Assembly: GCF_900099915.1 (NCBI RefSeq)
Contig: NZ_FNDB01000021.1
Span: forward strand, 1 to 60,811
Reading direction: 5' to 3'
From: Flavobacterium omnivorum
GTDB lineage: Bacteria; Bacteroidota; Bacteroidia; Flavobacteriales; Flavobacteriaceae
Length of the DNA stretch: 60,811 nucleotides
Of the stretch, positions 44,913 through 53,792 are shown piece by piece. The notes beneath the pieces are model-generated. The model ran no database searches and was not told the origin of the DNA. It worked only from the letters and a program-made list of their open reading frames with translations. The number at the start of each line of letters is the position of its first letter. Position 1 is the stretch's first letter. Position numbers and translations under genes: made by a program.

Positions 44913-44920
44913 TACTTTTG
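44913..44920 (+). promoter_or_regulatory. -7 element in front of the broken ABC-F-like gene
   Basis: TACTTTTG fits TAnnTTTG and lies 16 bases before the GTG of the interrupted reading frame. It now has no intact gene at a normal distance. Confidence 0.5.
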
Positions 44921-44936
44921 CCAAAAATTTAGCCTT

Positions 44937-44987
44937 GTGAATTACTTATCAGTCGAAAATATCTATCATATTCTGCAAACTCACTAA
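44937..44987 (+). pseudogene. 5' fragment of an ABC-F ATPase gene, cut after about nine codons
   Basis: GTG at 44937 opens a frame reading VNYLSVENI and then YHILQTH and a stop at 44985. Flavobacterial ABC-F ATP-binding proteins begin, as I remember them, MNYLSVENISKSFGER or similar, so the match stops abruptly after the isoleucine at about 44963. None of the three frames continues the family sequence. The rest of such a gene is not seen anywhere to 60811. With a -7 element correctly placed before it and a tyrosine recombinase right after it, this looks like an attachment-site junction. The match is short and rests on memory of the family. Confidence 0.5.
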
Positions 44988-45081
44988 AAACAGCCTTAAC
45001 CACTGAAAAACAAGACAAAAGTTTAAAAATAAAAAAATAAATCAATCATTAATTATCAGTATATTTCATCTTTTATCATAA

Positions 45082-45104
45082 AATTAGAGACCTAATTAGA
45101 GACC
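45082..45104 (+). repeat. Tandem AATTAGAGACC upstream of the recombinase
   Basis: AATTAGAGACC occurs at 45082-45092 and again at 45094-45104, one base apart, about 30 bases before the recombinase start. It may be a binding site for the recombinase or a regulator. Confidence 0.6.
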
Positions 45105-45121
45105 CATTGAATTTAAATTTG

Positions 45122-45129
45122 TAACTTTG
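45122..45129 (+). promoter_or_regulatory. -7 element of the recombinase gene
   Basis: TAACTTTG fits TAnnTTTG but lies only 5 bases from ATG 45135, leaving almost no leader. Confidence 0.45.
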
Positions 45130-45134
45130 CTCTT

Positions 45135-46538
45135 ATGAAAGCACTGACCTACAGATATAGACTCAAAGCTAAAAGTAAATCTTTGAATGTGCGCACTAGA
45201 CCTGAATTGGTATTGGCAGAAATCAGCGGAGCATTTGCCAATAAAGTAGATGGTATAGTCAAATACAAAAAATTTCAATACTCTTTAGAGGTATCAGTTT
45301 TACCAAAACACTTCGGAATTGTACGCGAAAAAAGAGGTGTGTTTAATTTTGTTTATGATCCAGCCACAGTTAAAGCAAATGAAAAGTATAATAAATTATT
45401 TAGAAATAAAATAACCGATTTTGAATCGAATATAGAAACAGCTGCAACCCACTTTAAAAATCAAGAACCAAGCGCTGAAGAAGTTAAAAACTATTTGCTT
45501 TCTATTAGCGGTAGAGAAAAAAGAAAACCAGAGGAAACTTTTGCAGTCATAAATTTTCTAAATAGTCATATTACTCATCTGGAAAATCTTATAGGCAGTA
45601 GTCGTAAAGATGAAGTTAAAGATACTACCATCAACTCTTATCGAAATCTAAATCCAATAATAAAATTATATCAAGAAGCAAAAAAAATTAAATTAACATT
45701 TGAAAAACTCAATGAAGAACTTTATCGAGAAATCTGGGAAGTAGTAAATGATATTAGGACTGGCAAAATCAAAATAGATAGTTTCCAACAAAAACAAAAA
45801 AAAGCATTTTCAACAAACACCTTAAAAGCATATCAAACATATTTTATACTACTTTGCAAAGTTGCTAAAAAACAAGAAATCAAAATCCCATTAGACCTTA
45901 CAGACAAAAATTTAATTAATGTAGCAGAAAAAAATAAGTCTGAAAAAACGGAAGCATTTCTCAAAGAAAAAGATATACTTAAAATAATCGAATATGTACC
46001 TACTTCAAAATATTTAGAATTAGCAAAAAACTACATCCTTATAGCTAGCCAAACTGGCATGCGTCTCCAGTCGATGCAAGAAGCAAAAGGACGAACAATT
46101 CAAATATGCGATGAGAAAAAAAATATTTTTTACTATATACACACAATTCAAGCTAAAACCCGAACAGAATGTTATACACCTTTATTCGTTACAGCATTAA
46201 AAATTATCAAAAAAAATGATGATGCTTTTCCTGATTTTTCCAATATCAGATTGACCAATCTCAATATTAACATCAGAAAAATATTAAAATCAGTTGAAAT
46301 TGAAAACAGCCATTTGTTTAGCACTCACAACTTGCGAAGTTCTTTTGTTAGTAATCTATCTTTACTAAGAATCTCCGAGAAAGTAATAAGTTATGTCACG
46401 CATCCTGCAAAAAAAAGTAGTACTTCAAGCGTACACATTTATGACAGGAGAGATATGCTAGACAAAGCCAAAATGTTTGTTGAAGAAGTCAATTGGGTTA
46501 ACAAAATTAAATCTTCACAACTTTATACTTTTGATTAA
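45135..46538 (+). CDS. Tyrosine-type site-specific recombinase/integrase
   Basis: The 467 residues show the three-part layout of Bacteroidetes integrases. There is an N-terminal arm-binding-like domain (about 1-130), a helical core-binding domain (about 135-260) and a catalytic domain. The catalytic set is R310 (TGMRLQSM), K341 (AKTRTECY), H398 and R401 (HNLRSSF), H423 (VTHP) and Y436 (HIYDRRD), so the enzyme looks intact. Such proteins integrate conjugative elements, phages or islands at specific sites. It follows an apparently interrupted chromosomal gene, which supports a role in placing the downstream DNA. Confidence 0.92.
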   Translation: MKALTYRYRLKAKSKSLNVRTRPELVLAEISGAFANKVDGIVKYKKFQYSLEVSVLPKHFGIVREKRGVFNFVYDPATVKANEKYNKLFRNKITDFESNIETAATHFKNQEPSAEEVKNYLLSISGREKRKPEETFAVINFLNSHITHLENLIGSSRKDEVKDTTINSYRNLNPIIKLYQEAKKIKLTFEKLNEELYREIWEVVNDIRTGKIKIDSFQQKQKKAFSTNTLKAYQTYFILLCKVAKKQEIKIPLDLTDKNLINVAEKNKSEKTEAFLKEKDILKIIEYVPTSKYLELAKNYILIASQTGMRLQSMQEAKGRTIQICDEKKNIFYYIHTIQAKTRTECYTPLFVTALKIIKKNDDAFPDFSNIRLTNLNINIRKILKSVEIENSHLFSTHNLRSSFVSNLSLLRISEKVISYVTHPAKKSSTSSVHIYDRRDMLDKAKMFVEEVNWVNKIKSSQLYTFD

Positions 46539-47404
46539 ATACCATACATTGTATTGGTAAACAATCAGCTAAGTCTAATACACTATCCATAAAGTTAAAT
46601 TTGGATTAAGAAAAGCACTTTTCATTTGCTTTAAAATGGCTACAATCTTAAAAACTCTTTACGCATCTCGAATGGATGTTCGATTTGGAGTTCAATAAAA
46701 AATGGTAAAAGTAGTTAATCATTGTGTAAAATATTCGATCCACACATTGATAAAGAAAAAAAATCATTATCAACAAATGGAAAGGACATAATCCAATTGC
46801 TAAAGATTGATTTGATACAAATATTAATCGATGAAGGCGAGCAATTCAGAGCTTTTCATGATGATTTATCAGGTTAAATCTTGGATGAGAACGACCTATT
46901 CTTGGGTAAGTGAAATAGTATTAATAGATGTTTTTCCTAGCTTCGTTACCGAATTAACCGTATCCAGAGCAAAGACAGAACATTTAACAATTTAATCAAA
47001 AGGATGGTAAAGCCCAATAATATTTATCATAGAGAAATAATACACGGTTAGATACCGACCTCAATAAATTTTTTACGAATTGTTGAATAAATCTGTCCTA
47101 ATTTTCAGTCTTTTAGTCTGGATAATTATATGTCCAAAAGCGCTTCGAATGTAATTTAAACATAATGATTATTAGACTTTAAATAAATTTCCTAAAAGGT
47201 ATTTCTTTCTGTTTTTGTCATGTATGCAACTACTATTTCAACCCTTTATTCGCATATTTAACTAACAACAAACATTAATAAAACTATAAAAGGATGTGTA
47301 TTCAATGACATAAAAAAATCTGCTACGCAAAAAAAGGAAGTCACTTCTGTTATTCTAAATTAGCTTCATTACCTTGTACAATACAGATACAAAATGGTCC
47401 GGTT
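46539..47404. other. 866-base region with probable gene remnants
   Basis: No full gene is present. Short frames with protein-like content are scattered. At 46722-46877 (plus) a 51-codon frame contains TNGKDIIQLLKIDLIQILID and then EGEQFRAFHDDLSG. Near 46935-47050 (plus) another reads RYRINRIQSKDRTFNNLIK and continues to a stop. They are broken by stops and lack matched starts, which suggests decayed genes of the element. I cannot name their families. No GspF-like sequence is present here. Confidence 0.4.
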
Positions 47405-47929
47405 TCAATTACCTCCCTTATTCTTCTGCATAATCACCTCAACAAACAATTGGTCCACATTGGTTTTATAATTCCTTTTTTTTCTGAAATTTAAATGCTT
47501 AATACTACCAAGAGCAGGATTGTTCTCCATTTTGTTTAGCAATGCCACGCAGCCATTAAAAGAACCTTCTAACGAAAAAATATAGCTTGTGGCAGTAAAC
47601 CCTTTTTCGGTTGTAATATGAGGTTCTTTAAAGTCTATAATTTTCAAATGAGAGGAATCGCAGTAGATACTAAGTTGTTTTAATAAATCATTTTGAAAAG
47701 ATTCCGAAGCGGTTATGTTATAATGAGCTAACAGTGAGTCTAATTGTTTTTCCTTTTGGTGAAGTTGATGTGCTAATCTTGGACTACTATTGTTATTATT
47801 TAACATTTCATTTTTAGAATGGTACTCTTTAAAATAAGTTATCGTATTAGAAATAGCGAAAGAATAACAGAAGTAGAGTGCCACGAGAAAACCTAGAAGT
47901 AAAAATTTATTTTTTCTGTTGAGTCTCAT
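47405..47929 (-). CDS. PilO/GspM-like membrane protein of a secretion-pilus operon
   Basis: The 174-residue protein has one N-terminal transmembrane helix (FLLLGFLVALYFCYSFAI), a coiled-coil stretch (HQLHQKEKQLDSLLAHY) and a small alpha/beta domain (LEGSFNGCVALLNKMENN). This is the plan of PilO and GspM, inner-membrane partners of PilN/GspL. Sequence alone is weak; position two bases after a GspL-like gene is the main support. It is the last gene of the operon. No clear terminator follows. Confidence 0.65.
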   Translation of the reverse strand: MRLNRKNKFLLLGFLVALYFCYSFAISNTITYFKEYHSKNEMLNNNNSSPRLAHQLHQKEKQLDSLLAHYNITASESFQNDLLKQLSIYCDSSHLKIIDFKEPHITTEKGFTATSYIFSLEGSFNGCVALLNKMENNPALGSIKHLNFRKKRNYKTNVDQLFVEVIMQKNKGGN

Positions 47930-47930
47930 T

Positions 47931-49127
47931 TTATTTTAATTTTAATTTGATAGAAAATTCAGTCTCATTCTGCTCATTTTTTCCAAAATGAGTAATTACA
48001 ACTAGATTAACCTCTTTCAATAGATCAATTGTTTTAACCCAACGGGTAAAAGCAGTATTATCAATAGTTGTCCCGGAAATTATTACTGTTTTTTCTTGAG
48101 TTAGAATAGGTTCCTCTATTTTTATCTTTTTTTCTAAGGGATGGTACACCAGTTCCGTCAGCAAAATAGACTGTGGAATGCTCTTTGTAATTTCATTAAT
48201 GACAAGCGAACTTTGCGAAGCGGTTATCGCCATCACATTTTTTATTTTTTGTTCTTTAACTTGAATATTTTCTTTCGTTTTAATCACATCTTCGACTGAG
48301 GATTTACTCAACAAAAGACTTTCGGAAGATTCTTCGGCTAGTTTAAAATAATGCGTAAAGACGAAAAAGTTGATTAACAATATAGTGACTAATATCCCGA
48401 GCATTATCTTTAATCCTTTTGAAAAGAAACTTTGCTGCTTATAACTTCCAAGAAGATAGTTACTATGAGCGATCAGATTTCCTGTATTTTCAGTGCGATT
48501 AAGCAATAAACGCAAGATGCCTGCAAAAGCTAATATATGACAGTTTTGAACAAGCAGTCCATTTATGTCATAAGTTGATTCTAAATCTATTATACTTGAG
48601 GTAATAATTGAGGTCTCTTCACTCCAAGAAATAGTCTGATGATTCGTTAGCAATTCATTTCGCTCTGAATAGTTCATTAATTCAACAATGGAACAGGCAC
48701 CTAGGCTGATTCCGGCAATTCCAATACCTTGCTTGTGATAATTGAAAAGCAATTCGTCCACATAGATTTTTCTGCTAATAACAACAATGGATTTTGTCTT
48801 CAGTCTCCAAATTTCAAAATAGAATTCATCCCAATTGGTATTAGGAAATCCTTTTTGAAGTAGTTTTTCATCTTGAGATTCTATTCCCAACAATTCTTTT
48901 TGGATAACCTGATTGGTATTAATAATAAGAACAAAAGGAAGGGTTTTGTCCCATTTATCAGGTAGCGTTTCACAATAGGAGACTTTATCTTTTTTACTAA
49001 TTACTAAAGCTGCTTTTTCCTTTTCAATCAACAAAACAGAAATCATTTCCTTATTATTTAAAGAAAAATGCTCGATACCAATATATCGTTTTCCAAGTAA
49101 TATATCATTTAAATAAGGTAGCTTCAT
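47931..49127 (-). CDS. GspL/PilMN-like inner-membrane protein
   Basis: The 398 residues comprise an N-terminal cytoplasmic part of about 235 residues with an actin-like/PilM flavour (YIGIEHFSL at the start, GIAGISLGACSIVEL). One transmembrane helix follows near 240-262 (LKIMLGILVTILLINFFVF). A periplasmic ferredoxin-like domain with VIISGTTIDNTAFTRWV and a coiled coil closes the chain. GspL fuses the roles that PilM and PilN split and links the ATPase to the envelope parts. The gene shares a base with the secretin stop codon. Assignment rests on architecture and operon position. Confidence 0.7.
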   Translation of the reverse strand: MKLPYLNDILLGKRYIGIEHFSLNNKEMISVLLIEKEKAALVISKKDKVSYCETLPDKWDKTLPFVLIINTNQVIQKELLGIESQDEKLLQKGFPNTNWDEFYFEIWRLKTKSIVVISRKIYVDELLFNYHKQGIGIAGISLGACSIVELMNYSERNELLTNHQTISWSEETSIITSSIIDLESTYDINGLLVQNCHILAFAGILRLLLNRTENTGNLIAHSNYLLGSYKQQSFFSKGLKIMLGILVTILLINFFVFTHYFKLAEESSESLLLSKSSVEDVIKTKENIQVKEQKIKNVMAITASQSSLVINEITKSIPQSILLTELVYHPLEKKIKIEEPILTQEKTVIISGTTIDNTAFTRWVKTIDLLKEVNLVVITHFGKNEQNETEFSIKLKLK

Positions 49128-51280
49128 TAGTAAATAACGGTAGGTTTAATTAATACAGTTAATTTTTTCTTGGAATCTTCACGCCTTCTAGAACTAAACA
49201 ACCACTTTATTACTGGTATCCGCGCTAATATTGGAACACCCGAACCCGAATCATCTTTAACCGATTCTTCAAGTCCTCCCAGAACTATTATGTCTTGATC
49301 TTTCACTCGAATAATCGAAGTAAATTCTCTAGAGTTGATTCCCGGAGGAGCATTTGCATCTACTTTTTGACCGTTAAAACTAGATTGAATTACTTTAATA
49401 TCCATTGTTATTTGTCCATCACCTGAAACTAAAGGCATAATCGTTAAAGAAAGTTCAGCATCAATAGGTTGGTAGTTTTTAACTTCCGAAGCTTGTGGGA
49501 TTTGGGAACCATAAAAATTCTGGTTCGTGACAACGTAATAGGTGGTCTCACCAATGGATAAATACGCTTTATGTCCATTCAATGTTGACAATCTTGGAGA
49601 GGACCGTATTTTTAAATTTCCATTGCTTTCCATTGCTTTAAGACTCAAATAAAAATTCGGGACTACACTTCCAACATTTAAAGATCCAAATCCACCAAAA
49701 CCATTAATGATTTTGTTAATGGTTTGAGCACCAAGATTAATGTCGACGCTAGGAAATACAGCTCCACTGGTTGTTACTGGTTTATTTCCAATTCCCGCAC
49801 TTATTCCTGTTTCTACAATCGCACTCTTATTAACTTCCAATAACATCACCTCAATAAGTATAACTGGAACAGCTTTGTCAATGAATTTAATAAAAGATTC
49901 AAAACGAGCTATATTTGCCGCTGGACCATTCACCAGAAAACCATTTAATTCTTTGTCAATCTTAATATCTAAATCTTTTTTTATTTCATCGGGAATAATA
50001 GACAATATAGATTCTGAGGTAGTACTGCTGGCAACAGAACTATTGCTTTGAAATTGATTGTTTGATCCGTTTTTAGGCTCAGATAAATTAGTGTTATAAT
50101 TAGAATAACTATTATTGTTATTCAATCTTCCAGCGCTCCTACCCTCTTTTAAAGGATCACTTAATAGCTCTATGGAGCGATGCATCAATGGAATTGACTT
50201 TATATTCCTGACAACTAACTGGTTTTTGGTGCCAAAATAATAAATTTCGTCATTTTTCATATAAGTATACGTATCACCCGTTGAAGCTACACTATAGTTA
50301 GTACTGCTATTAAATTGGGCAGGTGATGAATTATTTGAGAGTAAAGCACCCTCCATTTTAGTTTCAAACAATTTGTTCAATAAGGCATCAAAGGAAATGT
50401 TTTTGGCCTTAACAGTAGCATTACCAATACTTTCCAAGGGGCTTGATATAAACATATCGATATCTAAATCATGGCCAATATCATAAATAATACTAGAAAT
50501 GGGTGTGTTCTCGAAATCGACGTTCAATATTTTTTTATCGGCATCAACCACTGTAAAAAAAAAGTTTGATTTTCTGGAACGCAGTGGTTTAAATTGTCGA
50601 ACATTTGTAATGCTTTTATCTGCATTATTCTCAGGGGAATAAATCCCCTCTAATTGATCAAATACATAGAAGTTATCTCTGGATTTCGAAGTACTAAGAT
50701 TATTGGCATAAGCTAATTTATTTAATGCGGCATCAAATGGCATATTTTTGATATAAATAGTCAACATTTGTTTTTCCAAGCCTGGGGCAAAAACTAAATT
50801 TTTCCCACTTACATCCATTATTTTTTTGAAAACATCATATAATTTATCTTCTTTTAAATCAAGAGAAAGCAAATTATCAGAAGCATCATATGTTACATCA
50901 ATTAATTTTTCAACAGGCATCTTCATTGGCTTTTCATACGATTTAACAGATAGTATATTACCCGTAAAATCAATCGAAAGACTATGTTCCTTGCATAGAA
51001 AAACCAATAAATCCCCAACCGTCACATCAGTAAAATTATTGACAATATTTATTTGTCCTAATTCTGGAGCAACGCTGATGTTTACTTTATGCACCTCAGA
51101 CACCGCCAATAAAAAACTGGAAAGCGAAGCCTCTTTAATGTTTATATTCACTTTTTCAGTTAAACCAGGTGCATCGGCACTAATGGCTTCAATATTATTT
51201 TTAAGCTGTTGAATTCTGTTTTCCTGAGAAAAAGAAAACTGGAAAATAAATAGTAAGAGGAGAGTTGATATTTTTTTCAT
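49127..51280 (-). CDS. Secretin (GspD/PilQ-like)
   Basis: The 717-residue protein has a Sec signal (MKKISTLLLLFIFQFSFSQ), several N domains (STN-like NVTDLLVF-type modules near the start and further ring domains), and a C-terminal secretin domain from about residue 470. Secretin features are VILIEVMLLEVNK, NLKIRSSPRLSTLNGHKAYLSIGETTYYVV, QPIDAELSLTIMPLVS, INSREFTSIIRVKDQDIIVLGGLEE and VPILARIPVIKWLFSS. Secretins form the large outer-membrane channel of type II secretion and type IV pilus systems. An Asn/Ser-rich stretch at about 390-430 is probably a loop. Confidence 0.93.
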   Translation of the reverse strand: MKKISTLLLLFIFQFSFSQENRIQQLKNNIEAISADAPGLTEKVNINIKEASLSSFLLAVSEVHKVNISVAPELGQINIVNNFTDVTVGDLLVFLCKEHSLSIDFTGNILSVKSYEKPMKMPVEKLIDVTYDASDNLLSLDLKEDKLYDVFKKIMDVSGKNLVFAPGLEKQMLTIYIKNMPFDAALNKLAYANNLSTSKSRDNFYVFDQLEGIYSPENNADKSITNVRQFKPLRSRKSNFFFTVVDADKKILNVDFENTPISSIIYDIGHDLDIDMFISSPLESIGNATVKAKNISFDALLNKLFETKMEGALLSNNSSPAQFNSSTNYSVASTGDTYTYMKNDEIYYFGTKNQLVVRNIKSIPLMHRSIELLSDPLKEGRSAGRLNNNNSYSNYNTNLSEPKNGSNNQFQSNSSVASSTTSESILSIIPDEIKKDLDIKIDKELNGFLVNGPAANIARFESFIKFIDKAVPVILIEVMLLEVNKSAIVETGISAGIGNKPVTTSGAVFPSVDINLGAQTINKIINGFGGFGSLNVGSVVPNFYLSLKAMESNGNLKIRSSPRLSTLNGHKAYLSIGETTYYVVTNQNFYGSQIPQASEVKNYQPIDAELSLTIMPLVSGDGQITMDIKVIQSSFNGQKVDANAPPGINSREFTSIIRVKDQDIIVLGGLEESVKDDSGSGVPILARIPVIKWLFSSRRREDSKKKLTVLIKPTVIY

Positions 51281-51316
51281 GAACGGTATTAAATTGGATG
51301 GCTAATATAGTTTTTA

Positions 51317-52720
51317 TTAAAGAAGTAAAGAAAAGACTTCTTCAATAGACGTAATTCCTTTTTTTATTAGTGACAAAGCATTTTTTTTCAAGGTAAATAT
51401 TTCTTTTTCTTCGATATAATGATCAATTGCTAACTGATTGTTTTTAATCAAAGTAGAAAGTTCGGTATCAATAGGAAGAATTTCATAAATGGCTTTTCTT
51501 CCTGAATATCCTGTATGATAACACTGCTGACAACCTCTAGCTTCATAATGCTTTTGCAAATCTTCGGGTATTTCAAATCCCGTTGGGAATAATGCAGAGC
51601 TGACATCTTGCTCCGATTTGCAATGGATACAGAGTCTACGAACTAAACGTTGAGCAACACTAACATTGAGTGTGCTTGCGATCAGGAAAGATGGAATCCC
51701 CATATCTATTAGTCGAGATACCGTAGCCCAGGCAGAATTGGTATGAATCGTGGACAAAACAAGATGTCCAGTCAATGCAGCTCTAATAGCCATATTAGCA
51801 GTATTTACATCACGTATTTCACCTACCATAATAATATCAGGATCCTGCCGTAAAAAAGCACGGAGGGTTGTAGCAAAGTCTAAACCGATATTTTCGCGTA
51901 ATTGCACTTGATTGATGCCTTCAAGCGTATATTCTATTGGGTCTTCAACCGTCAATATATTCGTGTTGGGCAAGTTTAGCTTTTTTAAAGTGGCGTACAA
52001 GGTCGTTGTCTTCCCTGAACCAGTGGGCCCTGAAATAAGAACGATACCATTTGGTTTCTTGATATTTTCTAGATAAGTAATTAATTCGTTTTCTGTAAAA
52101 CCGAGTGAGTTAATATCGATATGGCCCGTGTCCTTGCTTAAAATACGCAAAACTGCCTTTTCTCCGTGCAGAGTAGGCAAAATAGACACCCGAATATCAA
52201 AATCTTTTGTATTGGTTTGCATAGTGATACGGCCATCTTGTGGTAATCTTTTTTCCGAGATGTCCAATTGTGCTCGAATCTTGATTTTATTAATAAGAAT
52301 AGGATACTCATCAATAGCAATATTGAACTGTTCTTTCAGCTTTCCGTCGAGTCTACAGCGAACTCTTGCATTCTTTTCATAAGGTTCAAAATGAATATCA
52401 CTACTCCCAATTTCCTTGGCATTAATCACGATTTTTTCCAAAAAATCAACAGTGTAATGGATTTCGCTGATACTATCAGATTGGGTTTGTCTGTAATTCG
52501 TACTCAAATAACAATTGATATTCTCAGTAGAATCAGACACTATTTCAATATTAGTGTTCCATAAAATCGTCAATTCCATTTGTATTTGTTGCAATTCCGG
52601 GTGATCCGTTTTTAGAACAGTCACTCCTTGTTGCTGGGCGATAGGAATAATACGGTAATGGAAGGCTTGTTCTGGAGTGACCAGTTGTTGTATAGAAAAG
52701 GGGAGGTTGAAATCATTCAT
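51317..52720 (-). CDS. GspE/PilB-type secretion-pilus assembly ATPase
   Basis: The 467-residue cytoplasmic ATPase has Walker A at 231-238 (GPTGSGKT), the Asp box near TVEDPIEY, and Walker B in PDIIMVGEIRD. The His box is in LSTIHTNSA, and a zinc-binding tetracysteine has C364, C367, C397 and C400. The N-terminal domain is short compared with classical GspE. It powers pseudopilin assembly. In most systems it works against the GspF/PilC platform, but no such gene lies in this operon. It starts three bases after the prepilin peptidase stop. Confidence 0.95.
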   Translation of the reverse strand: MNDFNLPFSIQQLVTPEQAFHYRIIPIAQQQGVTVLKTDHPELQQIQMELTILWNTNIEIVSDSTENINCYLSTNYRQTQSDSISEIHYTVDFLEKIVINAKEIGSSDIHFEPYEKNARVRCRLDGKLKEQFNIAIDEYPILINKIKIRAQLDISEKRLPQDGRITMQTNTKDFDIRVSILPTLHGEKAVLRILSKDTGHIDINSLGFTENELITYLENIKKPNGIVLISGPTGSGKTTTLYATLKKLNLPNTNILTVEDPIEYTLEGINQVQLRENIGLDFATTLRAFLRQDPDIIMVGEIRDVNTANMAIRAALTGHLVLSTIHTNSAWATVSRLIDMGIPSFLIASTLNVSVAQRLVRRLCIHCKSEQDVSSALFPTGFEIPEDLQKHYEARGCQQCYHTGYSGRKAIYEILPIDTELSTLIKNNQLAIDHYIEEKEIFTLKKNALSLIKKGITSIEEVFSLLL

Positions 52721-52722
52721 AA

Positions 52723-53205
52723 TTAGTAAGCATATAAGGAATAATCCTTAGTAAAAAAGAGGACCGCATACACCATTCCAAAAAACAACGCCATGTGACC
52801 AGCCAACGGTACTGTCACAACATTTTTTTTTGGATTAAGGACTAAATGAATAGCTAAGGAAAAAAGTAACGAAAATACAAAAAGTATAAAAAATGAAATA
52901 GGAGCAAAAGCGAAAGACATTGCAATAAATAAAAGAACGTCTCCAAGACCTATGGACTCATTAATCAACCTTTTTTTGAATCGAATTTTCGAATACAGAG
53001 CGGCAAAAAGCAATAAGACACTTATAAAAATAAGATTGCTGAAGCTATTTAAAAGCACGGTGTAAATTGGATTTTGTATCATTTGAATACCCAATACAAA
53101 CAAGCCTACCAACGCATATAAAAACCAGTAGACACTTCTATCTTTATAATCCTGAATGGTGATTAATGCGAGGGTAATCCAATTTAATATGAGTAAAATA
53201 ATCAT
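52723..53205 (-). CDS. Prepilin peptidase (A24 family, catalytic part only)
   Basis: The 160-residue polytopic membrane protein has two aspartates of the A24 type: one near the start (TIQDYKDRSVYW) and one in the GLGDVLLF signature (ESIGLGDVLL). The N-terminal methylase-type domain with cysteine pairs, found in PilD, is missing, as in CpaA/TadV-type short peptidases. It should remove the pseudopilin leader on the cytoplasmic side. Its start overlaps the pilin stop by one base (TAATG), so it is translationally coupled. Confidence 0.88.
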   Translation of the reverse strand: MIILLILNWITLALITIQDYKDRSVYWFLYALVGLFVLGIQMIQNPIYTVLLNSFSNLIFISVLLLFAALYSKIRFKKRLINESIGLGDVLLFIAMSFAFAPISFFILFVFSLLFSLAIHLVLNPKKNVVTVPLAGHMALFFGMVYAVLFFTKDYSLYAY

Positions 53206-53615
53206 TAGTCGCTAGTAGTTTGTTTAGGTGTTCCATTTTGATCTATTTCCCAAACATTAAAAACTCCGTTTCCATTAAAGTCTGTCAAAGCAGTGGCTTT
53301 TACCTTAAAGTCACTTGTATTGGCTTGAATGATTTCATAAGTGTAATTTGCACTGCCATTTTCTTTGACTGTTTTAGGGATTTCAAAGTCAATTTCAGCA
53401 AAGTTAGCACTATACTTAGAATACATAAAAAAATATTGCTTCTCTGCATTGTATATGGCTTTGAGTTGTACTTGTGCTTCTACACTTTTAGCTTTGGTAA
53501 TGAGCGGCATCAAATTAGGTAGGGCAATAAGCAATAAAATACCTATGATGGCCAAAACGATTAGCATTTCCTGTAGGTTGAAAGAGGTGATCTTGGTCTC
53601 TGATGTTGTATTCAT
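53205..53615 (-). CDS. Pseudopilin (GspG/type IV pilin-like)
   Basis: The 136-residue protein has a short polar leader (MNTTSETKITS), then FNLQEMLIVLAIIGILLLIALPNLM. That stretch is the hydrophobic helix of a type IV pilin with Glu at position +5 of the mature form. The residue before the cut is serine rather than the usual glycine. The globular part has YSKYSANFAEIDFEIP and FNGNGVFNVWEID, the latter like the calcium-site or D-region of GspG. It is the promoter-proximal gene, with a -7 element 20 bases upstream of the ATG. It is probably the major subunit. Minor pseudopilins were not found. Confidence 0.9.
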   Translation of the reverse strand: MNTTSETKITSFNLQEMLIVLAIIGILLLIALPNLMPLITKAKSVEAQVQLKAIYNAEKQYFFMYSKYSANFAEIDFEIPKTVKENGSANYTYEIIQANTSDFKVKATALTDFNGNGVFNVWEIDQNGTPKQTTSD

Positions 53616-53635
53616 TGTAATAGCGAATTGGTTTA

Positions 53636-53643
53636 CAAATATA
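53636..53643 (-). promoter_or_regulatory. -7 element of the secretion-like operon
   Basis: The minus strand reads TATATTTG, a TAnnTTTG match, 20 bases before the pseudopilin ATG. A TTG lies 24 bases upstream of it. Confidence 0.55.
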
Positions 53644-53792
53644 TATAAATCTCACTAAAATAAAGTACAATTTAGTTTGTTAAATTTGTTAATTTGCGTT
53701 AATATTGCATAAAAAGTATTACTTATATTACTTTAATTAAAGTTATGTAATGGTTTTAATGCTTAACAATTGTAGCGTTAATAGAAAAAAAA

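Noticed and set aside
46539..47404. Search for a GspF/PilC gene in the gap after the secretion operon
   Set aside because: No frame long enough and no pair of GspF-like helical repeats were found in either direction.
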